64,000 nucleotides of DNA from Aculops lycopersici (GCA_015350385.1 WNKI01000005.1:1708664-1772663), one strand, 5' to 3'; counted from the stretch's first letter, positions 9,836 through 19,927 are shown. Notes: generated from the sequence alone by a model not told the origin. Numbers and translations are program-made.

Positions 9836-11743
9836 ATGTCAAACAAGATTTATAATGCATCCGTCATAGTCTGCAGTGACACCTGCTCAGCGAATCCTTC
9901 GCTAGACACTAGTGGTCACTATGTAAAACAAAGACTCGAGGGAACTGGATTATTCCAGATTGTTTATACAAATATAGTTCAAGATGACTTGTCAGAGATC
10001 AAGAATCATGTCAGATCAAAGCTAGAAGATCCCAGCATGGCACTCATTATAACTGTTGGCGGAACCGGACCCTGCCCTCGTGATGTTACCCCTGAGGCAA
10101 CAAGTAGCTTATACGAGAAACATTGTAGTGGTGTGGTAGCTGCGCTTCATAGGACAAGTCTCGATAAAACCCCACAGGCTGCATTGTCTAGACTAACAGC
10201 CGGTATTGTCAAGAATTGTGTGATTATCAATTTCCCGGGCAAGAAGAAAGCCTGCGAAGAATGTTTCGATTGCATCGTACAATTCCTCAAGCATTTACTT
10301 GAGCAAGTGAGATACGATAGGTTAGCTATAGACAAGACTCATGAGTTGCAGGCATCAAATTCACTCTCGAAACTAGCGATTAGCTGTGAGATTGAGCCAA
10401 TGAAACCCGCTGATTTCATAGGGAACCAATCACGATATCCATTGGTCAACTTCTATAGTGCACTTGAAATACTTGGGCAATTCTCGTCGAGACTGTACCA
10501 AAGGCAAGGGAGCATTGTCGAACTTAAGACCTTAGAGGAAACCCAGAGGATTATGGGTTGTACATTAGCTCAAGATGTCAGGTCGAATATCATTGTTCCT
10601 CCCTTTCCGGTTTCCATGATGGACGGTTTTGTTGTTTTTGTACCCCGTGAACTATGGGGTCGGGATCGAATTACATTAGACTATGCCACTGTGGTCCAGA
10701 ATCTCGAACAATATCTTGAGTCTGAGAGAAGATTCTGCACGTCCACAAATCCAACAAGTATTTCTTTCTGTTATCGAGTGAACACGGGCAATCGAGTGCC
10801 GGATGATAAGAGAACATTCGCCATCGTACCAGTCGAGGATACCTTATTTCAATCTTCGAACGGTTGTGACCGAGTGCAGTTTACTGGGGAAATAGTATTG
10901 AGGAGATTTATAAGAGAATCCGGAAGTGACATTCAATGCGGAGACTGTATACTTAAGGATACTAAAATTGGCCCCATCGAGTTGGGATTGATTCTATCCA
11001 TGGGTCATAAAGATATAAATTTATACAAAAGACCAGAGATCGGTTTGATCTCAACAGGAGACGAGCTTCTAGATCCTCTCAAATTCAGATCGCCTGACTC
11101 GGATGCAGTTTTCGATATCAACAGACCCATATTATACAACCTATTAACTAACAAGGGTTTTGTTGTGCACGATTATGGTATCTGCAGAGATTCGCTCAAT
11201 GAATTGAAACAGGAAATACAGATTAGATTATATACTTCCGATGTCTTGGTGATAACTGGTGGCGCATCTATGGGTACCAAGGATTATGTCAAGAGTGTCA
11301 TAGAGGAACTAGGCGGCTCGATACACTTCGGGCGGGTCAACATGAAGCCTGGAAAGCCTATAGCTTTCGCAACCATTAATCAGACTGGCGTGGAAAAATA
11401 TGTTTTTAGCCTACCAGGAAATCCCGTATCAGCTTATATAACTGCCCTAACACTAGTATTACCATTCTTGCAGAACTCTTGCTCACTAGACTTGATTGGT
11501 GATGTGATTGATGTTAGGGTTGGGTCGATATTAGGTGGGGAGCCACAGGAGTTCGATGGTAGATTGGAATTCTTAAGGGCCAAATTGAAATCAGACGAAT
11601 CTGTGGTAATCTCAGTCAAGCAACAAAGTAGTCGGTTGATGAGTTTAAAAGACTGTAATTGTCTCGTAATAATCCCTAGTTCATGCAAGGGTTCAAGATT
11701 AGAGGTTGGCCAAACTTACAAGGCTCTAAGACTACACAATTGA
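9836..11743 (+). CDS. GPHN: Gephyrin / Cinnamon: molybdenum cofactor synthesis fusion protein
   Basis: A 635-residue fusion of two enzymes for the last steps of molybdenum cofactor synthesis. Residues about 5-165 form a MogA-type domain (adenylation of molybdopterin) with VIVCSDTCS, the glycine-rich GGTGPCPRDVTPEAT and FPGKKKA. Residues about 205-635 form a MoeA-type domain (molybdate insertion) with FPVSMMDGF, the ISTGDEL motif, TGGASMGTKDYV, NMKPGKPIAF and LPGNPVSAY. The linker is short (about 40 residues) compared with vertebrate gephyrin, as in insect Cinnamon. In vertebrates the protein also scaffolds glycine and GABA-A receptors. Nothing here shows whether that role applies. One exon. 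Confidence 0.95.
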   Translation: MSNKIYNASVIVCSDTCSANPSLDTSGHYVKQRLEGTGLFQIVYTNIVQDDLSEIKNHVRSKLEDPSMALIITVGGTGPCPRDVTPEATSSLYEKHCSGVVAALHRTSLDKTPQAALSRLTAGIVKNCVIINFPGKKKACEECFDCIVQFLKHLLEQVRYDRLAIDKTHELQASNSLSKLAISCEIEPMKPADFIGNQSRYPLVNFYSALEILGQFSSRLYQRQGSIVELKTLEETQRIMGCTLAQDVRSNIIVPPFPVSMMDGFVVFVPRELWGRDRITLDYATVVQNLEQYLESERRFCTSTNPTSISFCYRVNTGNRVPDDKRTFAIVPVEDTLFQSSNGCDRVQFTGEIVLRRFIRESGSDIQCGDCILKDTKIGPIELGLILSMGHKDINLYKRPEIGLISTGDELLDPLKFRSPDSDAVFDINRPILYNLLTNKGFVVHDYGICRDSLNELKQEIQIRLYTSDVLVITGGASMGTKDYVKSVIEELGGSIHFGRVNMKPGKPIAFATINQTGVEKYVFSLPGNPVSAYITALTLVLPFLQNSCSLDLIGDVIDVRVGSILGGEPQEFDGRLEFLRAKLKSDESVVISVKQQSSRLMSLKDCNCLVIIPSSCKGSRLEVGQTYKALRLHN

Positions 11744-12015
11744 GCGAACGCTGAAAAATAATACACAAACGCGAATGTGTTGTTTACACTATTTTATCGG
11801 TGACTGATTGGCTTTCTCATTACAATTCTTATCGCATCATTGCTTACCTACTTTGACCTATTCGACAATGAGTGTAAGTTTGGGGCTTGGAACAATGAAC
11901 TCTTTGCCTAGACCATCATATTATGATAATTATTTTTAAAACGCAATATATTGAATGTAACTCGTGCAATAACTAATATTATAACTCGCATTTGGATTGA
12001 TAGCTTTAATGAAAA

Positions 12016-12516
12016 ATGTGTGCCTCCCGCAATACTCCAACACCAGAGGCCAACAAACCGTCTGATCCTGGGGATATGAAACCTAATTTTACGAAAGAGC
12101 AACTGAAGGCCCGACTCTCACCCATCCAATACCAGGTAACACAATTAAAAGCCACGGAACGACCAGGTTCAGGGGAGTATTACAAATTCGATAAACCCGG
12201 TAACTATCATTGCGTAGTTTGCGACCAAGTACTATTCGAGTCAAACAACAAATTCGATTCTGGTTGTGGTTGGCCAGCATTCTCAAAGGCAGCCGATGAG
12301 GGTCGCTTGAAATTTGTTCAGGATTTTGCTCTGCTAGGCTCTGCTAATCTACTTAGATTAGCTGCAAATCCTAATCTAGTCAGGACAGAGGTTCTTTGTA
12401 AGAACTGTGATGCCCACTTGGGTCATAGATTCGATGATGGACCCAAATCGAAAGGTGGAAAGAGGTATTGCATCAACTCTGCTGCCCTCAGATTCGAGCC
12501 CTGTCGATCTAGCTAA
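12016..12516 (+). CDS. MSRB: Methionine-R-sulfoxide reductase B
   Basis: A 166-residue MsrB that reduces the R form of methionine sulfoxide in oxidised proteins. Two CxxC pairs (Cys66/Cys69 in CVVC and Cys128/Cys131 in CKNC) bind zinc. The catalytic residue is Cys152 in RYCINSAALRF. The GCGWPAF and HLGHRFDDGPK blocks are present. It uses cysteine rather than selenocysteine. Between GCGWPAF and the second CxxC there is a modest extra stretch rich in Leu and Ala compared with typical relatives. No clear export or presequence is seen, so it is probably cytosolic. Confidence 0.95.
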   Translation: MCASRNTPTPEANKPSDPGDMKPNFTKEQLKARLSPIQYQVTQLKATERPGSGEYYKFDKPGNYHCVVCDQVLFESNNKFDSGCGWPAFSKAADEGRLKFVQDFALLGSANLLRLAANPNLVRTEVLCKNCDAHLGHRFDDGPKSKGGKRYCINSAALRFEPCRSS

Positions 12517-12609
12517 GTGGCGAAGTGAGTGAAAAACTACTTAGCTATCATCTACTGCCATTAAATCTCCGTATTAAGAGTTCCGTTCTTCTATTCTATT
12601 GTGTAGCGC

Positions 12610-13590
12610 TTACATTACCAATGTAGGTGCCATTTGATTTACTAAGTCGGAATCCGTCTTTTCATATACAACCTTGAGAAAATTTTCCATTGCAACTGTT
12701 CCTTTGAGTTTAGTGTGCATCGTTGGGTTCAATTCAAGATATTCTCGAACTTTCGTTACAGGCTTGTCAAGTTTCCAATAATCAAAATGCTCCATTCTGA
12801 CCTCCTGACCAGGAGCTTCTTCAGAGGTAAGGGTTATCGAAATACCATTATAAGAATATTCTATATGCTTAATGCATTGGACGGTCTTCAAGAACTTGCC
12901 CTTTTCGACCATTCCTCGTCGACGCTTGAGCAGGGTAGGCTCTAATCCGGAACCAATATCTTTCAGACTTGCATATCGCCTTCGAATGGTCTTCGCTGGA
13001 GCCGTGGTTTTGATTTTTGATTCATTTTGACTCGAATCTAAATTGTTGGCAACGGACGTGATGGGTTTGGGTATGCTAGATATCCCACCTGTTGAAGGAG
13101 CTACGCCAGTTCTAGTGGCAGATGTTAAACTAGAGCTAGACTTCGAGGCGGACTGTGATTCTTGAGGTACATCACAGGGGCGAAAGCTATTTCTAGTTGA
13201 TCGTCGGTCCCCTTTATCGACGAGAATATTATACAATGATACAGGGTATTGAGATCTTTCCAGGATCCTCAAACTGGAACGCCTCATAGGCTCGTGTTTG
13301 GCAGATGCTTCAAATAGGCTGCCTAATCTGGTGGTCACTGATCTATTTGGTCGCTGACCAGCCTTTTGAAACCTGAGCAAGTAGTACAGGTGTTCCCCTA
13401 TTTCTTCTCCGATTAGTATTTCCAATTTTCCTCTTTTCTTGTCCAATATAAGATTCAATAGATCGTAATCTCTCTTCTCAGCTCCCTCATTTTCAGGCAG
13501 ATTATCGAGGTCTTGGCAAAGATTTGTAAACATTCTATGCGATTCATAGCTCTTATGTAGAGGTCTAGGGTTATTGAAGGTAGGCATCAT
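12610..13590 (-). CDS. Unrecognised 326-aa basic protein
   Basis: A long single frame with three parts. An N-terminal region of about 110 residues is rich in Leu, Arg and Glu and looks helical. A central low-complexity Ser/Thr linker covers about residues 135-190. A C-terminal part begins at a basic TIRRRYASLKDIG segment, has a KRRRG cluster, and continues into an alternating hydrophobic region (KFLKTVQCIKHIEYSYNGIS). No signal peptide or membrane segment is seen. The basic clusters suggest a nuclear protein, but this is inference. The composition argues for a real gene and it lies convergent to MSRB. I cannot name a family. Confidence 0.65.
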   Translation of the reverse strand: MMPTFNNPRPLHKSYESHRMFTNLCQDLDNLPENEGAEKRDYDLLNLILDKKRGKLEILIGEEIGEHLYYLLRFQKAGQRPNRSVTTRLGSLFEASAKHEPMRRSSLRILERSQYPVSLYNILVDKGDRRSTRNSFRPCDVPQESQSASKSSSSLTSATRTGVAPSTGGISSIPKPITSVANNLDSSQNESKIKTTAPAKTIRRRYASLKDIGSGLEPTLLKRRRGMVEKGKFLKTVQCIKHIEYSYNGISITLTSEEAPGQEVRMEHFDYWKLDKPVTKVREYLELNPTMHTKLKGTVAMENFLKVVYEKTDSDLVNQMAPTLVM

Positions 13591-14237
13591 TTGTTTTAAG
13601 ATTTATGCAGTTAGCTCATCTATGATGATGATTGTCATTTCTAATATGATATAGGTACAATCCGTAAATTACAAACTTGAATAACTATTATATTGTTTCT
13701 ACTCTTTTTGACCTATCATTTATCTCCCTTGTTTTGGATGCAGACCATACGAGTAGCCAATTACGACCATCAAAGGGTCAGTCAAATTTGAATCCTGCTG
13801 ATACCTCAAGCTCAACAAGCATAATGCATCAAGGACAGACAGCAACATCACGGAGCATCCTCCATTGTCACACTATCGCCGCGGCGGTGAAGAGGTGCAA
13901 TCTGAGTCGATTTACAAGTGTCGACCCATGTCATCAACGTTAACCTCAACGAGTGACACGTGTTGTCCCGTCTCGCATCGAGACGCCACAGATTGGAATA
14001 AATCATCTCAAACTATTGTCTTTGGTTCTTAACAACCCTAAACAACCGGCTCACTGATGTCAATCCAACTAGAGGCCGACCAACTTACATCCTGTTGAGC
14101 TGCGCAACTCGAACTCTCTGTACAACGAGCACAGTCAACAAACACACGCCAAAATATCTGCAAAATCATGTCAACAATCGAAGTTCTACCTTCAACTTGT
14201 CATCAATTATATTAGATCAATCCGGCTTGTGTCTAGA
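13591..14237. promoter_or_regulatory. Divergent spacer, unknown protein / VPS22
   Basis: About 650 bases between two divergent genes. It includes a GATGATGATG run near 13624 and mixed sequence. A small + open frame (13677-13943) has no recognisable content. Probably two promoters and 5' UTRs. Confidence 0.4.
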
Positions 14238-14990
14238 ATGCGTCGCAATCGATTAATTGGTATTGGTGCCTTGCAAAAGGATAGGCAACAGCGAGAGTTG
14301 TTTCAGCAAAAGGGGTCTCTATTGGCCAAAGAAGAATTGGAGAAACTGGCCAGTCAAATGGGCGAATTTAGAGCGAATCTGGAGAAATTTGCATCGAAAT
14401 ACAAGAAGGATATCAAAAAGAACAGTGAATTTCGAAGACATTTCCAACAGATGTGCGCGGTATCAGGAGTTGATCCTCTTAGATCATCAAACAACTTTTG
14501 GGCGAAACTCTTGGGCGTCGGAGACTATTATTATGAATTGGCCATTCAGATAGTGGAGGTGTTTTTATCCACGAGTCATAGGAATGGTGGTATAATGACC
14601 ATCGAAGAGCTACACAGTAGAGTGCTGGCAGCGAGAAATGTATCGAAGAATCTAGAGTCCACTGACCAAATAACTATTGAGGACATCTTAGAGGCCATTA
14701 AGAAATTGAAGGTCCTCGGCAGCAATATAAAAGAGATACCAACTGGAAATTCCTACATCATTCATTCAACTCCCGCCGAGCTAAACTCCGACCATATAGA
14801 TATTTCACAAGTTGCCCACTCGACCCACGGCTATGTCAGCCCCTCCATTTTGAGGGAACGGCTGAGCTGGCCCGACGAAAGGATTCAGAAAGCTTTAGAT
14901 GAACTCATAATGGAGGGTATAATTTGGGTTGATCGTCAAGGAAAGGATGGAGAAACCTTATATTGGTTCCCCGGTCTGAACACAAAGTGA
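14238..14990 (+). CDS. SNF8: ESCRT-II subunit VPS22 / SNF8
   Basis: A 250-residue VPS22, the ESCRT-II core subunit that helps sort ubiquitinated cargo into multivesicular bodies. The ATG at 14238 (MRRNRLIG) fits family N-termini better than an in-frame GTG three codons earlier. Conserved blocks are a coiled N-terminal helix with LEKFASKYKKDI, FRRHFQQMCAVSGVDPL, LGVGDYYYELAIQIVE and HRNGGIMTIEELH, then two winged-helix repeats ending in YWFPGL. An AATAAA at 15266-15271 is a likely poly(A) signal. The stop overlaps a GTGAGT at 14987, and another frame stays open downstream, so a spliced C-terminal extension is conceivable but unproven. Confidence 0.94.
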   Translation: MRRNRLIGIGALQKDRQQRELFQQKGSLLAKEELEKLASQMGEFRANLEKFASKYKKDIKKNSEFRRHFQQMCAVSGVDPLRSSNNFWAKLLGVGDYYYELAIQIVEVFLSTSHRNGGIMTIEELHSRVLAARNVSKNLESTDQITIEDILEAIKKLKVLGSNIKEIPTGNSYIIHSTPAELNSDHIDISQVAHSTHGYVSPSILRERLSWPDERIQKALDELIMEGIIWVDRQGKDGETLYWFPGLNTK

Positions 14991-15348
14991 GTCTGGTCTT
15001 GACAAGAGAAGCACAGCTTCATACTATGATAATGTCATCGATGTTGAGAAGCGTGCAGATATGGACGAGATCGAGGAAGAGACGAATGGTGCTCAATCAT
15101 CAAGTCATCCACATATTGTAAATGCCTTCTGGCTCACCACCGCTAACCATTGCAAACCATCGTCAGACCCTAAAACTACACCACTGGTTTCCTGTTTTGA
15201 ACATCAAGTTAGATAACTTTATATAGATATTTACACTTTGATGAATTACATGAACAATGTACACCAATAAATAAGCATGCGTATGATAGACTGGTTGGTT
15301 GTTGTCTGTAATCTCATACTTTCGAGATCAAGCTGAGATCTATCACTT
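14991..15348. other. 3' spacer between VPS22 and the BMP ligand gene
   Basis: Convergent 3' region. From about 15014 to 15210 one + frame is open with acidic content (for example DMDEIEEE), which may be chance or a missed VPS22 exon. AATAAA at 15266 probably ends the VPS22 transcript. Confidence 0.35.
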
Positions 15349-16008
15349 CTACTGACAACCACACGCCTCTACAACCATATGATCGTATTCCTTCATTAGC
15401 GTCTGAGTCTCAACCGAGTATAACATGGTCACCTTGTTATATTTGGTTGGAGCACAGCAAGCTCTAGGCACCACTCGACCAACAGAATGATAAATAGATT
15501 GAAGGATTGCATGGTTCGAGGCATTCTGGTTGTCCGACATGGGGAAGGTACAGTCGCCGGCACAATAGTAGGCCTGATACTTGGATGGTGCAACAATCCA
15601 ATTGTTCCAGCCCAGTTTGTGAAAATCAATTATTAGCTCCCGCCTATTACACTTTTTGTCCTTCGTTCTTGAGGCTTGAAGAGGAGCATGGCGCCTACTT
15701 CTCATATGTGATTGGGGTTGATAGAATTCTTCCACTTCCTCTCGGTCCAGTTGGCCGAGAAAATCTGCATCGTCTGGGATCGACTCTCTCATGGTTTCTC
15801 GTTCATTTAGGTACTTTTCCAGAAGGTCTCTAGGGACAATAACTTTAGATTTCTCCTCGACTTTGGGTTCCTTCTTCAAACCTAACGAGTTGAGTAAATG
15901 TGACTTTAGTTCATCTTGAAACAGTTCCTCGTTTTTCTTTTCCTGATTGGCTGAGGCATAAATATACAGATTAAGGGTTACGAAAACCACTAGGTATGTG
16001 GTCTTCAT
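15349..16008 (-). CDS. TGF-beta superfamily ligand, BMP-type, with very short prodomain
   Basis: A 219-residue secreted growth factor. A signal peptide spans about residues 1-20. The furin-type site RSRR is at 103-106. The mature part (107-219) carries the BMP cystine-knot set of seven cysteines: one in KKCNRRE, YYC and GDC, the pair in RACC, and two in the ending ACGC. Family blocks LGWNNWIVAPSKYQAYYC and VPRACCAPTKY are present, so it is dpp/BMP2-4 or BMP5-8 like rather than activin-like. The propeptide is only about 86 residues, against 200-400 usually. A LLNSLGLKKEP helix and a VPRDLLEKYLNE motif match the start of BMP prodomains, but no arm domain follows. One uninterrupted frame. Confidence 0.9.
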   Translation of the reverse strand: MKTTYLVVFVTLNLYIYASANQEKKNEELFQDELKSHLLNSLGLKKEPKVEEKSKVIVPRDLLEKYLNERETMRESIPDDADFLGQLDREEVEEFYQPQSHMRSRRHAPLQASRTKDKKCNRRELIIDFHKLGWNNWIVAPSKYQAYYCAGDCTFPMSDNQNASNHAILQSIYHSVGRVVPRACCAPTKYNKVTMLYSVETQTLMKEYDHMVVEACGCQ

Positions 16009-17041
16009 TTTGCTTGAATTTTAATCAATTGTCGGGATAGCTTCACTTAAAGTCTAATGTCTATATTTAACGAAAAGAACAACAAAACTTGTGATTAGAA
16101 TACTTTGGGTTCGCATGGTTTCGGTACGCGTTTTGCTGTTGTTGTCCTCGTCGCGATCGCCGCGAACGTATTTGGCCGGCCATTGGCCGCCGCGCGGGCG
16201 ACAATAGGAGCTTGTGTGCCCAGTGTCCACGTACAATGTTAGCAGACATAACGGCGCCTTGCAAAATTAGTTCACTTATCATGGTCGTGTTGCCGTGCGA
16301 GTCGCGCACTCATTCCATCGGCGGCCTCTATCGCAACTCATCATTTTCAAGTACATTCAAGGTAGTTCAAGGGTTCAGTATTGTCCTGAGACTTCATGGG
16401 ATATCCAGAGGTGATGAAATCTTGCTTGCCCGAGTTACGTTATGTAGATTTTAGCCTCTGTCTCTCTTGTGAGGAGGATCTTCCGGTTTCTAGAGCAAAA
16501 AAATCGAAGCAAATCTCAATAATTTTTGAATTTACACTGAAACCCACCAGCTCAGAACTCTCACTTGACTCCTCCCCCGCAACTAGGTGTTTACTTGGAT
16601 AAGCGAGATCTTACCGCTAGCCCTACACGCAGGAAGCCGCCCACGCAAACTGGGAGGAAACTGCTCAAGTTAGTTCCAAATCAGGCGCTACAAGCCAACA
16701 GCGGACTCGAGTAATCAACTCGGCTCACCTGAGCTACCTCAATAACTACCTGTTTGATTCTATTGCCTGGCTTCATCTTTGACCATCTGTGAGCTACTTG
16801 CGCTAACACAACGCGCTGACTACTTGTTGCCTAATGCAATACAACAACAAACTTCTACTCACTCTCTCCTCGGTTTATTTTCTCTAGTGTGGCTATCAAA
16901 TCGACAAGATTCATCATGTTGGTGCTAAATCTTCTACATATCTAATTGTCTAATTCGCACCACGACAATAGATACTTAATATATCATTATTAACTGATAA
17001 GCTTTGCAGACTCAACATATTGAGCTCAAATATTCGTGAGC
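16009..17041. promoter_or_regulatory. Divergent 1-kb spacer, BMP ligand / laminin beta
   Basis: About 1 kb separates the two divergent starts of genes for secreted proteins. A GC-rich block lies at about 16120-16320 and includes a GGCCGGCC-like palindrome. The rest is AT-rich. Small open frames inside look accidental. It presumably contains control elements for both genes. Confidence 0.4.
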
Positions 17042-19927
17042 ATGGGTCCAGGAAGCGCGAGGCAAAGTATCACAATGCACCCTTTATTAGGTAACCTTAT
17101 TCTCATTCTTTGTGCCACACTAATATCAATCACAAATCTCAAGACAATAGAGGCTAAATATTCATGGCAACAGTCGACAGGTGATATCGATTTGCCCAAG
17201 CCGAGCGAGGGTAGCACTCAGTTGTTGAAGGAATCAATTAGAAGGATAACCACAACCACTCTAACTGAGGAGAATGTCATCGACAAGAAGCCCATCGAAT
17301 CGTCGGCAAATCCGCCACCAAGACCTTCGTTGGATGTAGATGATCTTTTGGCCAAGGATCGTGATGGGTCCAGTACAAGTTCTGAGAAAATTTCATACAA
17401 CATTTCGATTACAAGTACACCTGGCGGCTCAATTAGCTCTAATTTCAACCTGTTGCCTGGGAACAACCAAAGAATGACCTGCCCTCAGAATCAGTATGGA
17501 AACGTTGTGATTGGTTGCCGCAAATGCCAGTGTAACGAAAACATTGACCTCACTGATACCGACAATTGCGATCCAATGACCGGCAGGTGCTTGAAATGTT
17601 TGTACAATACCGAGGGCGACCATTGTGATAGGTGCAAGTCGGGCTACTCGGGCGATGCCACCAAGCAACAGTGTAAACTTTGTGTTTGCAACCAACTCGG
17701 CACAGATCCAAATGGAGGCGACTGCCATCACCTCACCGGCCAGTGCTCATGTCGGCCTCACGTTGAGGGAGTTGATTGTGGCAAGTGTAAGGCGGGCTAC
17801 TTCAATTTTGCCTCGGGTAAGGGTTGCGAAGCTTGCCAATGTGACTCTGTGGGCTCCGTTTCGGCAAATTGTAATGAGTTTGATGGCAAGTGCGAGTGCC
17901 ATTCTGGCTACGGTGGAAACAAGTGTAACGAGTGTCCGTTGGGTCAGTTTGGAGACCCAAAACTTAGGTGCCAAATGTGCAACTGCAACCGCGAGGGTTC
18001 GGTTAATCAATTTTGTGATAATAAGACGGGCAAGTGCAAGTGCAATACGGGTTATGGGGGCGACAAGTGTGACAAGTGTGCCCGCGGCTATCATGGTCGC
18101 TTTCCAAATTGTGAGTCTTGTGGCGAGTGCTTCGAACAATACGATCAAATCATCGGATTGCTCAAGAACCAGACGCAGGCTCTACTAGATCGGGTTAAGT
18201 TGTTGCTGGAGATAGGAACAAACGGTGCCTACGCCAAGGAGTTTACTGAAATCGAGAACAAATTGGATAGAATCAAGAATATTCTCGACAATCAGAAACT
18301 CGATGAGGCTGCAATAAAGGACCTAGCTCGTCAAATTGGGGAGCTAGCCAAGTTGTTGCGTGCACTGGAGAACACAATCACCGATTACGAGAAGGAGACT
18401 CAATCAATCACTAATAGAACCATTGCAGTTCAGGATGGACTTAGAGACTACGATCGAATGGCTGACAAGCTGAATATATTGATTGAGCAGTTAAGGGAAA
18501 ATGCCACACAGTTTCAAGAGGCAAATGTGGATGGGGCCTATGCTATAATCTTGGATTCGCAGAATCGTAGTCGTGAGGCCGAGAAGAGAGTTAGAGATTT
18601 GAAGCCTTTGATGTTGGAACAGGAGCAAAAGAGAAGGTTAACCGAGAATATGTTTGCTTCAACTGCCTCACGTTACAATAGTTCAAGTTTACAAAACGAA
18701 GCTATCTTAGCAGCACTATCTCGGCAAATCTTGGAGCTTGAAAACAACGTGCCAGGTATCAATCAATTAGTCTGCCAGTCGACCTCAACGGTGAATACCT
18801 GTGACCAATTGTGTGGTGGAGCTTTGTGCAACAAGTGCGGTGGTTTAAGTTGTTCGGAGGGAGCCACGACAAAGGCTAGCAATGCACTCGACTTGGCACA
18901 GCAAGCAATGGATTTGTTGAATCAAAAGTACAATCAATCTAAGCTAGATCTAGAAGCACTGATGCAAGCTAAAAATATGAGCGAGGAGGCACTGAAACAA
19001 GCGAGACTTGTGATGCAAGATTGCGATTTGCAGAAGTCCAAGTTTGACAAAATTGGAAATGAGCTAAATGGAATTATGGATGGAGTTGACAAGTTCGCTT
19101 TAATGGATGGATCCAAGCCGGCAGAGGTGAGAACCTTGGGCACTGAGTGTTTGGCCCTATCCATCTCCTTGAAACCGGAACAAATTTTGGATTTGGCTCG
19201 CAAGATTAACGAGACCATATCGAGTTTGACCAATATTGAGAAAATTCTACAGGAAACTGCTGGTGACTTGAATACAGCTGAACAGTTGCATCAGCAGGCG
19301 GATAGAGCCAAGGAAATGGCAGATAATATTCTGTTAACAGTGGAGCAAGTTCTCGAGATGCTCAGATTGGCGGCCATCGAGCAAGCGAAGGCCGCGGCAG
19401 CAATAGCGGCGGCCACCGCGGATATTGAGGGAGCTCAAGCTGATCTTCTTGAGATTACAACGGAAACCGAGCGTCTAACCAAAATTATTCAAGCGCTTGG
19501 CGATGCTGTCAAGAAATTACGCGAGCGGCTCAACGAACTGAGGAAAAAGTATGCCCAAAACGAGCTCTATGTTTCGCAGGCAAAGGCGGCGGCCGAGGAG
19601 GCGAGTAAACTGGCTGACGAGGCCGAGAAGGGAACCGACGAGCTAGCCGACAAGGTTAGATTAGCTCAGGAAAAGTTGAGGAATAAGGCTAGACAGAATG
19701 GAGAGATGAAGGATAGAGCTGAGAGACTCAAGAATGATGCTCTACAACTAGCATCTGAGATACAGATGAGAATGAATCTATTAAGAGAGTTGGACGATTA
19801 TTTTGATGAGAGTGTGAAGCGAGTTAAGGACTTCCAGGATATTGTCGACGATTTGCACAAGCAAATGAATCAGTATCTCAAACAAATCGATGCTAAGGCC
19901 CAGTTCTATAGAGAGTGTCAGACTTAA
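17042..19927 (+). CDS. Laminin beta-type chain lacking the N-terminal half
   Basis: A 961-residue secreted chain. The first ATG (17042) leads into a basic start and a hydrophobic signal segment (about residues 15-35). A Ser/Thr-rich stretch with no laminin homology follows to about residue 145. Then come four EGF-like LE modules (about residues 145-365), with Cys spacing and wording like the last LE modules of laminin beta-1. The remaining 600 residues are the coiled-coil arm, interrupted near residues 580-605 by a Cys-rich knob (CDQLCGGALCNKCGG) typical of beta chains. A Cys near the C-terminus (ECQT) fits the inter-chain bond. The LN, LF and early LE modules are missing, though full beta chains have about 1,800 residues. 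Confidence 0.88.
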   Translation: MGPGSARQSITMHPLLGNLILILCATLISITNLKTIEAKYSWQQSTGDIDLPKPSEGSTQLLKESIRRITTTTLTEENVIDKKPIESSANPPPRPSLDVDDLLAKDRDGSSTSSEKISYNISITSTPGGSISSNFNLLPGNNQRMTCPQNQYGNVVIGCRKCQCNENIDLTDTDNCDPMTGRCLKCLYNTEGDHCDRCKSGYSGDATKQQCKLCVCNQLGTDPNGGDCHHLTGQCSCRPHVEGVDCGKCKAGYFNFASGKGCEACQCDSVGSVSANCNEFDGKCECHSGYGGNKCNECPLGQFGDPKLRCQMCNCNREGSVNQFCDNKTGKCKCNTGYGGDKCDKCARGYHGRFPNCESCGECFEQYDQIIGLLKNQTQALLDRVKLLLEIGTNGAYAKEFTEIENKLDRIKNILDNQKLDEAAIKDLARQIGELAKLLRALENTITDYEKETQSITNRTIAVQDGLRDYDRMADKLNILIEQLRENATQFQEANVDGAYAIILDSQNRSREAEKRVRDLKPLMLEQEQKRRLTENMFASTASRYNSSSLQNEAILAALSRQILELENNVPGINQLVCQSTSTVNTCDQLCGGALCNKCGGLSCSEGATTKASNALDLAQQAMDLLNQKYNQSKLDLEALMQAKNMSEEALKQARLVMQDCDLQKSKFDKIGNELNGIMDGVDKFALMDGSKPAEVRTLGTECLALSISLKPEQILDLARKINETISSLTNIEKILQETAGDLNTAEQLHQQADRAKEMADNILLTVEQVLEMLRLAAIEQAKAAAAIAAATADIEGAQADLLEITTETERLTKIIQALGDAVKKLRERLNELRKKYAQNELYVSQAKAAAEEASKLADEAEKGTDELADKVRLAQEKLRNKARQNGEMKDRAERLKNDALQLASEIQMRMNLLRELDDYFDESVKRVKDFQDIVDDLHKQMNQYLKQIDAKAQFYRECQT

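Noticed and set aside
14257..14553. 98-codon frame inside VPS22
   Set aside because: It is a shifted reading of the well-supported VPS22 gene.
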